Shown piece by piece: positions 1-11,012 of a DNA stretch of 64,000 nucleotides (position 1 is the first letter of the stretch; each line of letters starts with the position of its first letter). The notes under the pieces were generated by a model. That model was not told the DNA's origin. It ran no database searches and saw nothing but the letters and a program-made list of their open reading frames with translations. Position numbers and translations under genes: made by a program. Location of the stretch: positions 434,001 through 498,000 of the forward strand of contig NZ_VAJM01000001.1 in NCBI RefSeq assembly GCF_005771675.1, given 5' to 3'. Origin of the DNA: Hymenobacter jeollabukensis (lineage in GTDB: Bacteria > Bacteroidota > Bacteroidia > Cytophagales > Hymenobacteraceae).

Positions 1-2237
1 TCCTGCGCGACATCACGCCCACGGCCCACCCCTACTCGGCCCTGGTCATCTCGCCCCTGCTCGACCGCACCGACATTCTGCACGCCCGCCCGCGCCTGTT
101 CGTGCTGCCCGACAACCAGCAGCTCGGGCCCTACCGCGAGCAGTACGCCGGCCTGCTCGGCACGCTGGAAGACGACCCGTGGGACAAGAAGGACAACATT
201 GCCGGCTTCGGCGGCTCCGACAATGTGCGCCGCTCGTTCAGCATGTTCCGGCAGCTCTACAAGGACAACGACAACCGCGTCGATGCCAAGCAGCTGGGCA
301 AAGCCCGGGCCTTCGACATGCTGGTAGCCGACTTCGGCAAGCACGAGGACAACTGGAAGTGGGCCGAGTACAAGGAAGGCAAAGGCTCGGTGTACCAGCC
401 CATTCCGCGCGACCGGGACCAGTCATTTACCCTCTGGAACGGGGCGCTGACCTGGATTGCCAACCGTGAGTGGGCCGTGCCCAGCATCGAGGACTTCCAG
501 CTGAAGTTCAACGACCTGGAAAGCCTGAACTGGCCGGCCCGCCACCTCGACCGCGCCCTGCTGCAGAGCCTCACCCGCGACGACTGGAAGCAGATCGGCC
601 AGTACCTGCAGCGGCGCATCACGCTCACGGCTATCGACTCGGCCACGGCCCAGCTGCCCAGGGAAATCCAGGGAATTTCGGGCAACGACATCAACCGCAA
701 GCTGAAAAGCCGCATTCAGGAGCTGCCCAAGGCCATCGACGAATATTACCTGATGCTGGCCCGCGACGTGGACGTGGTCGGCTCCAACAAGGCCGAGGTC
801 TTCACCGTGCAGCGCCTGCCCGACGGCAACGTGCGCGTGCAGGTCAGCAAGAAGGACGACGACGGCGCGGCCAAGGGCCAGCCCTTCTTCGACCGCACCT
901 TCGTGAAGGGTGAAACCCGCGACATCCGCCTCTACGGCCTCGACGGCAAGGACGTGTTTAACGTGAGCGGCGCGGGCAACAACAGCATCCGCGTGCGCAT
1001 CGTCGGCGGCGAGGGGGGTGATATGGTGGCCGATAACGCCACGGGCGGCCGCACCGAGGTGTACGACGTGCCCAATACCGAGCTGAAAGCCGGCCCCGGC
1101 ACCGCCGACCGCCGCTCCCTGCGCCTGGGCATCAACCACTACGACCGCGACGCCTTCGAGTACGACGGCTACGCCCCCCGCGGCAGCATCATCTACAACC
1201 AGAACGACGGCTTCGGCATCGCGGCCGGCTTTGACTGGGTGAAGCAGGGCTTCCGCAAGCCCGATTACCGGGTGCGCTACGGCATCGACGCGCAGTACAC
1301 CACCGGCGGCAACCGGCAGCTTACGGGCAACGTGCGCTGGCGCTACCTGATCGGCAAGTGGGACTTCGGCGCCCGCGCCACTTACGGCAACTTCTTTCCC
1401 TTCTACAACTTCTTCGGCCTAGGCAACAACACCGCCAAGGACGACAACCGTTACGACGACCACTACTACCGGGCCCGCTACCGCGGCTACCAGACGGAGG
1501 CCTTCTTCGAGCGGGCCTTCCGTGGCAAGAGCTACGTGCGCCTCGGGCCGGTGTACGAGCAGTACCAGAGCGACTTTTCGGCCAGCAGCTACATCGGCCA
1601 GCTGAAAGCCCAGCCCACGCCCTCCGACCTGGTACCCAACACCGATTTCCAGCGCCTGCTCGGCGGTAAAGCCGTGGTCGACCTGGACTTCCGGGACCGG
1701 AAGCTCTTCGCCCGCAAGGGCGTACGCCTCTACGGGGAGCACACCACCTGGCAGCAGCTCAACCAAGGCAGCAACACCTTCGGCCTCACCGAAGCCTTTG
1801 CCGAGTACCTGGCCACCGCCCGCCTGGGCATCCCGGTGACGCTGGCCGTTAAGGGCGGCGGCGGCAAGAACTACGGCCCCGACGACGACATTCCGTTCTA
1901 CAAGTTCACCCAGCTGGGCCAGCGCCAGAGCCTGCGCGGCTACGTGCGCAACCGCTTCACCGGCGACGCCTCGCTGTACCTGAACACGGAGCTGCGCCTC
2001 TCCCTGGGCTACGCCAACACCTCCATTCTGCCCTTCTACTACGGTCTGTTCGGCTTCTACGACCAGGGCCAGGTGTACTACAAGGGCGACGCGCTGGGCG
2101 GCTGGCACCGCGGCTACGGCGGCGGCTTCTACATCGCGCCGGTGTACGAAACCTTCGCCCTATCGGTATCGGTGCAGCACTCGGTGGAAGAAGCCGCACT
2201 CATCCAGTTCGGCCTGGGCTTCCGCATCGACCAGTAA
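1..2237 (+). CDS. BamA/TamA-type outer-membrane protein, 5' end missing
   Basis: The reading frame is open from the first bases of the window and has no start inside it, so about 745 C-terminal residues are present. The first third contains FDMLVADFGKHEDNW and PIPRDRDQSF, an arrangement that resembles the catalytic and metal-binding segments of CotH/kinase-like folds; this part is inference. A beta-rich linker follows. The last ~350 residues have alternating aromatic strands, a LRGYVRNRFTGD segment typical of the L6 loop region of Omp85 barrels, and a C-terminal strand GLGFRIDQ. Related Bacteroidota proteins often carry an N-terminal calcineurin-like phosphoesterase domain, which would lie upstream of the window. 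It probably acts at the outer membrane; its substrate is unknown. A hairpin follows at 2282-2301. Confidence 0.75.
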   Translation, partial: LRDITPTAHPYSALVISPLLDRTDILHARPRLFVLPDNQQLGPYREQYAGLLGTLEDDPWDKKDNIAGFGGSDNVRRSFSMFRQLYKDNDNRVDAKQLGKARAFDMLVADFGKHEDNWKWAEYKEGKGSVYQPIPRDRDQSFTLWNGALTWIANREWAVPSIEDFQLKFNDLESLNWPARHLDRALLQSLTRDDWKQIGQYLQRRITLTAIDSATAQLPREIQGISGNDINRKLKSRIQELPKAIDEYYLMLARDVDVVGSNKAEVFTVQRLPDGNVRVQVSKKDDDGAAKGQPFFDRTFVKGETRDIRLYGLDGKDVFNVSGAGNNSIRVRIVGGEGGDMVADNATGGRTEVYDVPNTELKAGPGTADRRSLRLGINHYDRDAFEYDGYAPRGSIIYNQNDGFGIAAGFDWVKQGFRKPDYRVRYGIDAQYTTGGNRQLTGNVRWRYLIGKWDFGARATYGNFFPFYNFFGLGNNTAKDDNRYDDHYYRARYRGYQTEAFFERAFRGKSYVRLGPVYEQYQSDFSASSYIGQLKAQPTPSDLVPNTDFQRLLGGKAVVDLDFRDRKLFARKGVRLYGEHTTWQQLNQGSNTFGLTEAFAEYLATARLGIPVTLAVKGGGGKNYGPDDDIPFYKFTQLGQRQSLRGYVRNRFTGDASLYLNTELRLSLGYANTSILPFYYGLFGFYDQGQVYYKGDALGGWHRGYGGGFYIAPVYETFALSVSVQHSVEEAALIQFGLGFRIDQ

Positions 2238-2281
2238 CCGGGCGCGCAACCAAACTCTTCGGCATGCCGAATAACAGAAAA

Positions 2282-2301
2282 GGCCGGGCTTATCCCCGGC
2301 C
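2282..2301 (+). terminator. Hairpin terminator after the Omp85-type gene
   Basis: Arms GGCCGGG (2282-2288) and CCCGGCC (2295-2301) are followed by TTTTA. The U-tract runs straight into the -7 box of the next gene. Confidence 0.6.
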
Positions 2302-2304
2302 TTT

Positions 2305-2312
2305 TATCTTTG
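2305..2312 (+). promoter_or_regulatory. Candidate -7 element of ppx
   Basis: TATCTTTG matches the Bacteroidota -7 consensus TAnnTTTG and lies 31 nt before the ppx ATG. No convincing -33 TTG box is seen, because the preceding bases form the terminator hairpin. Confidence 0.45.
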
Positions 2313-2343
2313 CCGCACTTCTCCCGTCACTTCACTCCCGCGC

Positions 2344-3318
2344 ATGGAATACCCGCTGCTGAAACTGGCCGCCATTGATATCGGCTCCAACGCCGTCCGT
2401 TGTCAGATTTCCGCCGTGCTGGAGTACGAGGGCGCCTACCGCCTCAAGCGGGTGGAGTACGTGCGCTACCCCCTGCGCCTGGGCGAAGACGTGTTTGCCA
2501 CCGGCCACATTTCGCCCGAAAAGGAGGAGAAGTTCGTCAAGTTCATGCACGCCCTGAAGCTGCTGATGGACGTGCACGACGTGGCGCACTACCTGATCTG
2601 CTCCACCTCCGCCATGCGCTCCGCCGACAACGGGCAGGCCATTGCCGACCGCATGCAGCGCGAGCTGGGCATTAAGGTGCAGATCATCGACGGGCAGGCC
2701 GAGGCCGCCTACGTCAACCGCGTTATAATGCAGCTGCTGGAGGACAAGCGCCACTACCTGCACATCGACGTGGGCGGCGGCAGCACCGAGTTCAACCTCT
2801 ACTCCGACCGCAAGAAAATTGCCTCGCAATCCTTCGAGGTGGGCTCCATCCGCCGGCTGCAGCAGAACGGGCAGCCCGGTGAGGCCCTGCAGGACACCTG
2901 GCAGCGCATGGAGCAGTGGGTGAAGGACAACTCCCGCCGCTTCCACGTGACCCGCGCCATCGGCACCGGCGGCAACATCAACAAAATCTACTCCCTGGCC
3001 CAGCTGCCCGCCGATCAGCCCCTGCCCCGCAAGCGCATCAGCGACATCCTGACCCGCCTGCGCGGCATGAGCATGGACGAGCGGGTGAACTTGCTGATGC
3101 TCAACCCCGACCGCGCCGACGTCATCGTGCCCGCCGGGCAGATTTACCTCTCGGCCATGGAATGGTCGGGCGCCAAGGACATGCTCGTGCCCGATATCGG
3201 CCTGAAAGACGGCATGCTGCAGGCCCTGTTCGAGGACCACTTCGAGGAAATCCGCCCCGTGACGGACCACACCCTGCGCGTGCCGTACCTGACGATTCAG
3301 AACGATTCGGAATCATAA
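2344..3318 (+). CDS. ppx: Ppx/GppA phosphatase family exopolyphosphatase
   Basis: This 324-residue cytoplasmic enzyme belongs to the ASKHA fold family. It should hydrolyse terminal phosphate from polyphosphate or from pppGpp. The N-terminal phosphate-binding loop AAIDIGSNAVR, the second loop HIDVGGGSTEFNL and AIGTGGNINK are all present in order. The length fits the short two-domain Ppx form common in Bacteroidota, without the C-terminal HD domain of the E. coli enzyme. It faces ppk1 tail to tail across a palindromic repeat, so the synthesising and degrading enzymes of polyphosphate are neighbours but separately transcribed. Confidence 0.9.
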   Translation: MEYPLLKLAAIDIGSNAVRCQISAVLEYEGAYRLKRVEYVRYPLRLGEDVFATGHISPEKEEKFVKFMHALKLLMDVHDVAHYLICSTSAMRSADNGQAIADRMQRELGIKVQIIDGQAEAAYVNRVIMQLLEDKRHYLHIDVGGGSTEFNLYSDRKKIASQSFEVGSIRRLQQNGQPGEALQDTWQRMEQWVKDNSRRFHVTRAIGTGGNINKIYSLAQLPADQPLPRKRISDILTRLRGMSMDERVNLLMLNPDRADVIVPAGQIYLSAMEWSGAKDMLVPDIGLKDGMLQALFEDHFEEIRPVTDHTLRVPYLTIQNDSES

Positions 3319-3337
3319 GCTGTCGGTAGAGTTAGCC

Positions 3338-3514
3338 GTCATTGCGAGCGAAGCGAAGCAATCCTTCCTCCAGTAGCACCGCCGATTAAGTTCCTGCTAC
3401 CCGAAAACGACACCGCCCGAAACCTGCAGACGCTGGGTTTCGGGCGGTGCTACTTTTCTTTTATGGGCGACACGCTGGCCAGGACCGATTGCTTCGGCTA
3501 CGCCTCGCAATGAC
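3338..3514. repeat. Nested palindromic intergenic element, copy 1
   Basis: The outer ends are GTCATTGCGAG (3338-3348) and CTCGCAATGAC (3504-3514). Inner arms ACCGCCCGAAAC (3412-3423) and GTTTCGGGCGGT (3437-3448) form a perfect 12-bp hairpin. The region is noncoding and sits between convergent ppx and ppk1. A second copy, inverted relative to this one, is at 48843-49022. It may double as a bidirectional terminator. Confidence 0.85.
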
Positions 3515-3545
3515 TGCGGGCGAGCCGGCGCCATCCTTTTACTGC

Positions 3546-5873
3546 TTACACATTCTCCACGTCCTCGGCAATGACCGGCGGAATCGGGCCGGGGGCCAGC
3601 GGCTCGGCGGGGGCTTCGACCAGCGGCAGAGGCTCCGGCACGCCGTTGATTTCCACGTCCTCGTCGGGTAGCACGATTTCCTCGCCGGCAATCAGGCTGT
3701 CTTCCGAGGGCGACACAGCTTCGCCGTCGGGCACGTCGGCCGACTTTTTCACCAGGTAGTCGTCGTACAGGGCGGAGTCGCTCATCAGGCCGTAGTTCTT
3801 GAAATAGAACTCCTTGTGCACGTTGAACAGCGGTTCGCCTTCCTCCGGCACGCGCTTGATGTAGGCCCCGTCCTCTCGCATGAGGTAGGTATTGTAGTTG
3901 TCCTTGAGGTTGAAGTAGAGGATGTTGATGGCCTCGCGCATCAACTGCGGATTCACGATGAGAAACAGCGCCTCGATGCGGCGGTCGAAGGAGCGCACCA
4001 TCACGTCGGCCGAGCCGGAGTACAGCTTGGGGTGGCCGGCGTGGTGAAAGTAGAACAGGCGCGTATGCTCCAGGTACTCGCCCACGATGCTGCGCACCTC
4101 GATGTTCTCGCTCAGCCCGGGCCGGCCCGGGCGCAGGCAGCAGATGCCGCGCACGATCAGGCGGATGGGCACGCCGGCCTTGGAGGCTTTGTACAGCTCG
4201 TCGATGACGTCGCGGTCCTCCAGGGAGTTCATCTTCATCACGATGCCGGCGGGCAGGCCCTTCTTGGCGTTGCGGGCCTCGTCGCGGATGAGCTGAATGA
4301 GCTGCTGACGCATGTCCTTGGGCGCCGTGATGAGGTACTCGTAGTCGTCGGGCTGCGAGTGGCCGGTAATCACGTTGAAGAATTCCGACACGTCGTGGCC
4401 GTACACGTCGTTGGTGGTGAGCAGGCTCACGTCGGTGTAGAAGCGGGAAGTGGCCTCGTTGTAGTTGCCCGAGCCGATGTGCACGTAGCGCGTTACCTTC
4501 TCGCCCTCCTTGCGGATGATCATGGCCATCTTGGTGTGCGTCTTGTACTTCGACACGCCGTAGATGACAAAGCAGCCCGCCTTTTCCAGCTTGGTGCCCT
4601 CCCGGATGTTGCGCTCCTCGTCGAAGCGGGCCTTCACCTCGAAGAGCACCGACACGTGCTTGCCGTTTTCGGCCGCCTTGAGCAGCGCCGCCGTCACGCG
4701 CGAGTCGTCGGCGAGGCGGTAAATCGTCTGTTTGATACCGAGCACGTGCGGGTCTTCGGCAGCCTGTTCGAGCAGCTTCACCACCGGGTCAATCGAGTTG
4801 TAGGGGTGGTGCAGCAGCACGTCGTGGTGCTTCAGGTACTCAAACAGGTTCTCGTCGGCGCCCAGCGGCAAACTCAGCGGCTGCACCGGCGACATGGAGC
4901 GCGGCAGCTTGTCGCGGAAGCTGGGGTGGCGCACAATCTGGTTCAGGCCCCGCAGGTCGATGAGGCCGTTGATGACGAACACGTTGCCGTTGTCGATTTT
5001 CCACCGCTCCTTCAGCACGTTCATCAGCAGGTTGGAGGCGTCGGGCTCCACTTCCAGGCGCACCACCCGGCCGCGCTTGCGCGTCTTCAGGCCCAGCTGA
5101 ATTTCCTGGATAAAGTCCACGTCGATGTCGTCCGACTCTTCCAGCGTGAAGTCGCCGTTGCGCGTGATGCGCATCAGCGTGGCCGAGAGAATGTCGACGT
5201 TGCGAAACAGCTTGTCGAGGTTGGCCCGCACGATTTCCTCGATGGGCACGAAGATGACGCGGTCCTTGCGCTGCAGCTCAAAGAAGCGCGCCAGGTTGGC
5301 CGGAATCTGCACGAACGTCAGCCGCTCCTGCCCTTCCTCCGGCCCTTCCGGGTTCATGCGCGTCACCACCCCGAACACCAGCAGCTGATTCATCATCAGC
5401 GGAAAGCCGTGGTAGGAGTCGTACACCATCGGCGTGAGCAGCGGGAAGACGGTGTTCTTGAAGTAGCCGTCGGCCTTCTTCTGCTCCACCTCCGTCAGCT
5501 CCGACACGCTGAGAATGTCGAAGCCGTTCTTGGCAAACAACGGCCGCAGCTCCTGGGTGAAGGTCTGCGTCTGGTCGTGCACGAAGCGGTGGGCGAAGTC
5601 CAGCAGCTTGCGGCGGAAGGGCAATTCGCGCAGCCCGGAATAGTCGACGCGCAGCTTGCCGTAATCGAGGTAGTTATACAGCGACCCGACGCGAATCATG
5701 AAGAACTCGTCGAGGTTGGAGGCCGTGATGCCCAGGAAGCGCAGCCGGTCGAGCACCGAGCGGCCGGCGTCGCGGGCCTGGTCGAGCACGCGGTAGTTAA
5801 AGCGCAACCAGCTCAGGTCGCGGCTGATGTATTTGCTTTTGCGGATGAGGTCCGAGGACTTAAACAGCTTCAT
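3546..5873 (-). CDS. ppk1: Polyphosphate kinase 1
   Basis: The 775-residue protein reversibly transfers the gamma-phosphate of ATP to polyphosphate. The N-terminal domain starts KYISRDLSWLRFNYRVL. The catalytic C-terminal phospholipase-D-like halves include TRYVHIGSGNYNE, which carries the phospho-accepting histidine region, and LYSGSADVMVRSFDRRIE. The ATG at 5873 is chosen because conserved sequence begins directly after it. An upstream in-frame start at 5954 would overlap the neighbouring gene and add 27 residues unlike the family. The last ~65 residues are an acidic, proline-rich tail (VPDGEAVSPSED onward) that looks disordered and exceeds the usual family length. It lies 55 bp downstream of the RidA-like gene on the same strand. 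Confidence 0.95.
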   Translation of the reverse strand: MKLFKSSDLIRKSKYISRDLSWLRFNYRVLDQARDAGRSVLDRLRFLGITASNLDEFFMIRVGSLYNYLDYGKLRVDYSGLRELPFRRKLLDFAHRFVHDQTQTFTQELRPLFAKNGFDILSVSELTEVEQKKADGYFKNTVFPLLTPMVYDSYHGFPLMMNQLLVFGVVTRMNPEGPEEGQERLTFVQIPANLARFFELQRKDRVIFVPIEEIVRANLDKLFRNVDILSATLMRITRNGDFTLEESDDIDVDFIQEIQLGLKTRKRGRVVRLEVEPDASNLLMNVLKERWKIDNGNVFVINGLIDLRGLNQIVRHPSFRDKLPRSMSPVQPLSLPLGADENLFEYLKHHDVLLHHPYNSIDPVVKLLEQAAEDPHVLGIKQTIYRLADDSRVTAALLKAAENGKHVSVLFEVKARFDEERNIREGTKLEKAGCFVIYGVSKYKTHTKMAMIIRKEGEKVTRYVHIGSGNYNEATSRFYTDVSLLTTNDVYGHDVSEFFNVITGHSQPDDYEYLITAPKDMRQQLIQLIRDEARNAKKGLPAGIVMKMNSLEDRDVIDELYKASKAGVPIRLIVRGICCLRPGRPGLSENIEVRSIVGEYLEHTRLFYFHHAGHPKLYSGSADVMVRSFDRRIEALFLIVNPQLMREAINILYFNLKDNYNTYLMREDGAYIKRVPEEGEPLFNVHKEFYFKNYGLMSDSALYDDYLVKKSADVPDGEAVSPSEDSLIAGEEIVLPDEDVEINGVPEPLPLVEAPAEPLAPGPIPPVIAEDVENV

Positions 5874-5928
5874 ACAGGGGAAAATGCTACCCGCGTATTC
5901 GGGCCAGCCCGCGCGAGGTTGCGCAGAG

Positions 5929-6309
5929 TTACGAAATAATGGCCGTGGCTTCAATTTCCACCTGCAGGCGCGGGTCGATCAGGGCGCTGACCTCGACCAT
6001 GGTGCTGGCCGGCCGAATGGCGTGAAACACCTCGCCGTGGGCCCGGCCCACCGCCTCCCAGTGCCTAATGTCGGTTACGTAAATGCGGGTGCGCACCACG
6101 TCTTCCAGCGTGGCACCGGCCTGGGCCAGGGCGTCGGCTATTTTTTCCAGGATGCGCTTGGTCTGGGCGTAGGCGTCGCCGCTGGGCGTCACGTCGCCGT
6201 CCTGGGCGGTGGTGCCGGCCACTTCAATTACGTTGCCCACGCGCACGGCGCGGGAATAACCGACCGGCCCTTCCCAGGGTGATTCGGAGGATATGAGTTG
6301 TCTGCTCAT
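5929..6309 (-). CDS. RidA/YjgF/YER057c family protein
   Basis: This small 126-residue protein has the RidA fold, which as a trimer deaminates reactive enamine/imine intermediates. Family hallmarks are [14 protein letters not shown] near residues 28-41, [15 protein letters not shown] in the middle, and the C-terminal [27 protein letters not shown]. In the latter, the R and the later E match the positions that bind the carboxylate substrate in RidA. It is co-oriented with ppk1 downstream. A palindromic repeat separates it from gyrB upstream. Confidence 0.9.
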   Translation of the reverse strand: MSRQLISSESPWEGPVGYSRAVRVGNVIEVAGTTAQDGDVTPSGDAYAQTKRILEKIADALAQAGATLEDVVRTRIYVTDIRHWEAVGRAHGEVFHAIRPASTMVEVSALIDPRLQVEIEATAIIS

Positions 6310-6336
6310 GAGTTATCAGAACTAGGGTAGCACGTT

Positions 6337-6445
6337 ATGTCAAGCGCAGCCGAGACATCTCGCTGGATAGTAATTCCTTCGTTGAACGACACAGGTTGCT
6401 ATCCGACATCAGCACGCGAGATGTCTCGACTTCGCTCGACATGAC
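6337..6445. repeat. 109-bp palindromic element upstream of the RidA-like gene
   Basis: Two 27-bp arms (6337-6363 and 6416-6442) match at 24 of 27 positions when one is reverse-complemented; both contain GAGACATCTCGC or its complement. Inside lies a second stem, GGATAG/CTATCC. It is noncoding, between the gyrB 3' end and the RidA-like gene, and is unrelated in sequence to the 3338-3514 element. Confidence 0.8.
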
Positions 6446-6478
6446 GGGCTTACAAAATCAATGTTAGCCAATAAAAAA

Positions 6479-6495
6479 GCCCGCGCAAGGCGGGC
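6479..6495 (-). terminator. gyrB terminator
   Basis: GCCCGC (6479-6484) and GCGGGC (6490-6495) form a hairpin. On the minus strand it is followed by a run of T (the A-rich stretch at 6472-6477). Confidence 0.75.
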
Positions 6496-6514
6496 TTTTC
6501 TACTCGCTCGACGC

Positions 6515-8590
<2,076 letters not shown>

Positions 8591-8732
8591 TTATTGCGTC
8601 CGTTTCGCCTCCATCCGGCCACGATTGATCATAGTCTGTCCCCCTGCCCTCCTACTGCTGTTTACGCCGTCCCCAGCAGGCGGCCAACGAACTAAAGTAA
8701 ACCCAATAGCTCTCCGGACGGGACACAAAAAA

Positions 8733-8761
8733 GCCCCCGTTCAGCTAGGCTGAACGGGGGC
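8733..8761 (-). terminator. Terminator of the BNR-repeat T9SS gene
   Basis: The perfect 12-bp stem GCCCCCGTTCAG (8733-8744) / CTGAACGGGGGC (8750-8761) is followed on the minus strand by TTTTTT. Confidence 0.85.
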
Positions 8762-8785
8762 TTTTGAACGAAGCCGAAGCTACGC

Positions 8786-10225
8786 TTACTTGATAACGAG
8801 CTTCTCCACCGTGGTGCCCTGCTCAGTTACGAGGCGCAGGGTGTACACGCCGGCTTTGCACTGGCTCAGGTCCAGCGACTGGTTCTGCACCGTTGCGCCG
8901 GTAGCATTCAGCTTGATCTGCTTCACCACGCGGCCCAGCGCGTCGGTTACGGTCAGGTCGCGCTTGGTGGCACCAGGCAGGTTCACGTTGTACAGGAAAA
9001 GGCCGTCGTTGCTCGGGTTCGGGAACACCTGCAGCACGCCGCGCAGCGCTTCGCTGTTCTTGCTGGCGTTCGGCAGTTGCAGTACGGTGTTCAGCTTGGT
9101 GATGCCCGCCACGTTTACGGTCGGCGCCCCAACGGTGCCCTGCGCTACAGCGCCGGTGTAGCCCACCGTGTTGCTGAGCATGTCGATTTCGTACTGGTTG
9201 ATGCTGGCCGTGCCCGTCAGCATGTTCGTCCAGTTGTTGCCACCGTCGTACGAAATAGAGCTGCCATTGTTAGACGAAGTGCCGCCCTGGGGTACCCCTA
9301 CGGAAATGTAGGTATTGGCCAGGTTCGGAACTGCGTCCATGCCTGCGCTACGGAAGTTGCCCGAGTACAGCAGCGTCAGGTTGGTCGTGCCGCCGTTGTT
9401 GGTCGATAGCAACTCGTAGCCGCTGGAGAGCAAGCCGTTTGTGGGGCTGGTAAAGGCAATGTAGTTCACTGCGTACGGCAGGTCGGTGTCGGCAGCAGTC
9501 CAAGTCACGCCCCGGTCGGTCGACTTGTAGAGCCGCGCCCCAATTCCCGACGCCGGGCCGCTACCGTCGTCGCTCACGCCGCCGTGCCAGATGGTGTTGC
9601 CCAGCGCGAAGTAGGACCCAGCCAGGCCGTACTCCTGCAGATTGGTTACTTGAGGCCCGGTGCGCGGCGTCCAAGTGGTACCGCCGTTAGAAGTAGTGTA
9701 TACCTCTAGGCGCGAGCTAGTAGTGTGCGGCGTGGGCGAATCCCCGAAGCAAACGCCGTTGTTGGCATCGAAGAAATGCACCCCGTTCGGGAAGGAATCC
9801 GCGGTGGAGAAGCTGGCCGTGCCTTGCTTGGTCCAAGTTGCGCCCCCGTCGGTGGTCTTGTAAATACCCTGAGAAGCTTTATTCGTCGAGCCGGTGAAAG
9901 CAGCAATCCAAGCCGTCTGCCCATCAACGGCGGTGATGTTGGTCACGTTCAAGTCACCCGGAATACCCAGGGTACCACCCGTCCAGGTTTGGCCCCCGTC
10001 GATAGTGCGGGCATACGTGCGGGTCGGCGGCGCGGTGGTAGCACCTTGGGCCGGAATTTCGCGGTACAAGGCCCACACGACAGCCGGGCTGACCGTAACG
10101 ATGTCCTCTGTGATGTAATTGGTCGGTACAGCCGTGCCAACTGATACGACAGACCACGGTTGTTGCGCGTAGGCCGCCGTGCCGAAGAGCATAGCGCAGG
10201 CCAGAGTGAGTAAGGTTTTCTTCAT
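8786..10225 (-). CDS. Secreted BNR/Asp-box repeat protein with T9SS type A sorting domain
   Basis: The 479-residue protein has a signal peptide, MKKTLLTLACAMLFGTAAYA, ending at AYAQ. The body has repeated Asp-box-like signatures (DGGQTW, DGGATW, NGGTTW, DRGVTW, YDGGNNW), typical of sialidase-like or Ycf48-like beta-propellers. The C-terminus VFPNPSNDGLF...AGVYTLRLVTEQGTTVEKLVIK is a type A sorting domain, so it should cross the outer membrane through the T9SS. No catalytic motif is recognisable. The start at 10225 is set by the signal peptide; the frame is open 62 codons further upstream. It is paralogous to the pair at 21816-24622. Confidence 0.85.
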   Translation of the reverse strand: MKKTLLTLACAMLFGTAAYAQQPWSVVSVGTAVPTNYITEDIVTVSPAVVWALYREIPAQGATTAPPTRTYARTIDGGQTWTGGTLGIPGDLNVTNITAVDGQTAWIAAFTGSTNKASQGIYKTTDGGATWTKQGTASFSTADSFPNGVHFFDANNGVCFGDSPTPHTTSSRLEVYTTSNGGTTWTPRTGPQVTNLQEYGLAGSYFALGNTIWHGGVSDDGSGPASGIGARLYKSTDRGVTWTAADTDLPYAVNYIAFTSPTNGLLSSGYELLSTNNGGTTNLTLLYSGNFRSAGMDAVPNLANTYISVGVPQGGTSSNNGSSISYDGGNNWTNMLTGTASINQYEIDMLSNTVGYTGAVAQGTVGAPTVNVAGITKLNTVLQLPNASKNSEALRGVLQVFPNPSNDGLFLYNVNLPGATKRDLTVTDALGRVVKQIKLNATGATVQNQSLDLSQCKAGVYTLRLVTEQGTTVEKLVIK

Positions 10226-10283
10226 GGTGAAGGTGTTGAGTGGAAGGAATCCGGGGTGAGTGCTGCCTGGGTGTGAGGCACTG

Positions 10284-10315
10284 CAAGGTAATGACTTTGC
10301 TCGGAAAACGGCAAA
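10284..10315 (-). promoter_or_regulatory. Promoter of the BNR-repeat T9SS gene
   Basis: On the minus strand TTTG (10312-10315) is followed after 21 nt by TACCTTG (10284-10290). This matches the Bacteroidota -33/-7 layout with one T missing from the -7 box. The ATG is 58 nt downstream. Confidence 0.5.
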
Positions 10316-10488
10316 CGCACGTGATAACCCGGGTTTGGTCCGTCGCAGGAATCCTCCCTCAGCCGGTAAGTAGACTGGTCGTCGGCTAATTTGGTTGCAC
10401 GCCCTGCCCATTATTGATGAGCTGCTACCCGCGTTGCGCAGCCATCAGGCCCAAATGCAAAAGGCTGCCCCGAAGCGCAGCCTTGCAG

Positions 10489-10562
10489 TACCCCGTAAGA
10501 GATTCGAACTCCTGACCGTCCGCTTAGAAGGCGGATGCTCTATCCAACTGAGCTAACGGGGC
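10489..10562 (-). tRNA. tRNA-Arg (anticodon TCT)
   Basis: The cloverleaf reads from 10562 downward. The acceptor stem GCCCCGT pairs with ACGGGGT, the D-arm is AGCTCAGTTGGATAGAGC, the anticodon loop is CTTCTAA, and the T-arm is GGAGTTCGAATCTC. The CCA end is not encoded. Confidence 0.95.
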
Positions 10563-10620
10563 ATAAAAACAGCGGAAGCCGCCCACCGCGACAGGGCGGG
10601 CAGACGGCTTCCACAAGTGG

Positions 10621-10694
10621 TCGGGGTGGCAGGATTCGAACCTGCGGCCTCCTGCTCCCAAAGCAGGCGCGATACCGGGCTACGCTACACCCCG
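10621..10694 (-). tRNA. tRNA-Pro (anticodon TGG)
   Basis: The acceptor stem CGGGGTG pairs with CACCCCG, with discriminator A. The anticodon loop is TTTGGGA and the T-arm contains GGTTCGAATCC. The GTAGCGTAGCC D-arm is typical of bacterial tRNA-Pro. Confidence 0.95.
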
Positions 10695-10761
10695 CGGCGC
10701 CAACGCCCGGACGGCGTTGGCAGATACAAAAGCGGGCTTCCCGGAGCAACCGGAAAGCCCG

Positions 10762-10852
<91 letters not shown>

Positions 10853-10971
10853 GTGTTTGAGGCTTTATCCCGTGGGCCGTTTACCCTTCGGGGCAGCAAA
10901 TATACAAGCGACTTTTTCCAAACCAACCCCACCCACAAAAAAAATTATGCCCTACGGCCTCGCCAGGGCCT

Positions 10972-10979
10972 TATCTTTG
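10972..10979 (+). promoter_or_regulatory. Candidate -7 element of batB
   Basis: TATCTTTG matches TAnnTTTG and lies 33 nt before the batB ATG. It suggests that batB-batC start from their own promoter just after the tRNA cluster. Confidence 0.45.
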
Positions 10980-11012
10980 ACTTCCTGCCGGCCCAACCAT
11001 CGGCTGTCCGCT

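Noticed and set aside
3816-5939. A 700-codon open frame antisense to ppk1
   Set aside because: Its translation is H/V/L-rich low-complexity sequence caused by the third-position GC bias of ppk1; it has no domain, and the conserved gene is on the other strand.
10857-11012. Upstream extension of the batB frame from 10857
   Set aside because: It would begin 4 bp from the tRNA-Ser gene and add 52 residues without family similarity; the ATG at 11013 follows a good -7 box.
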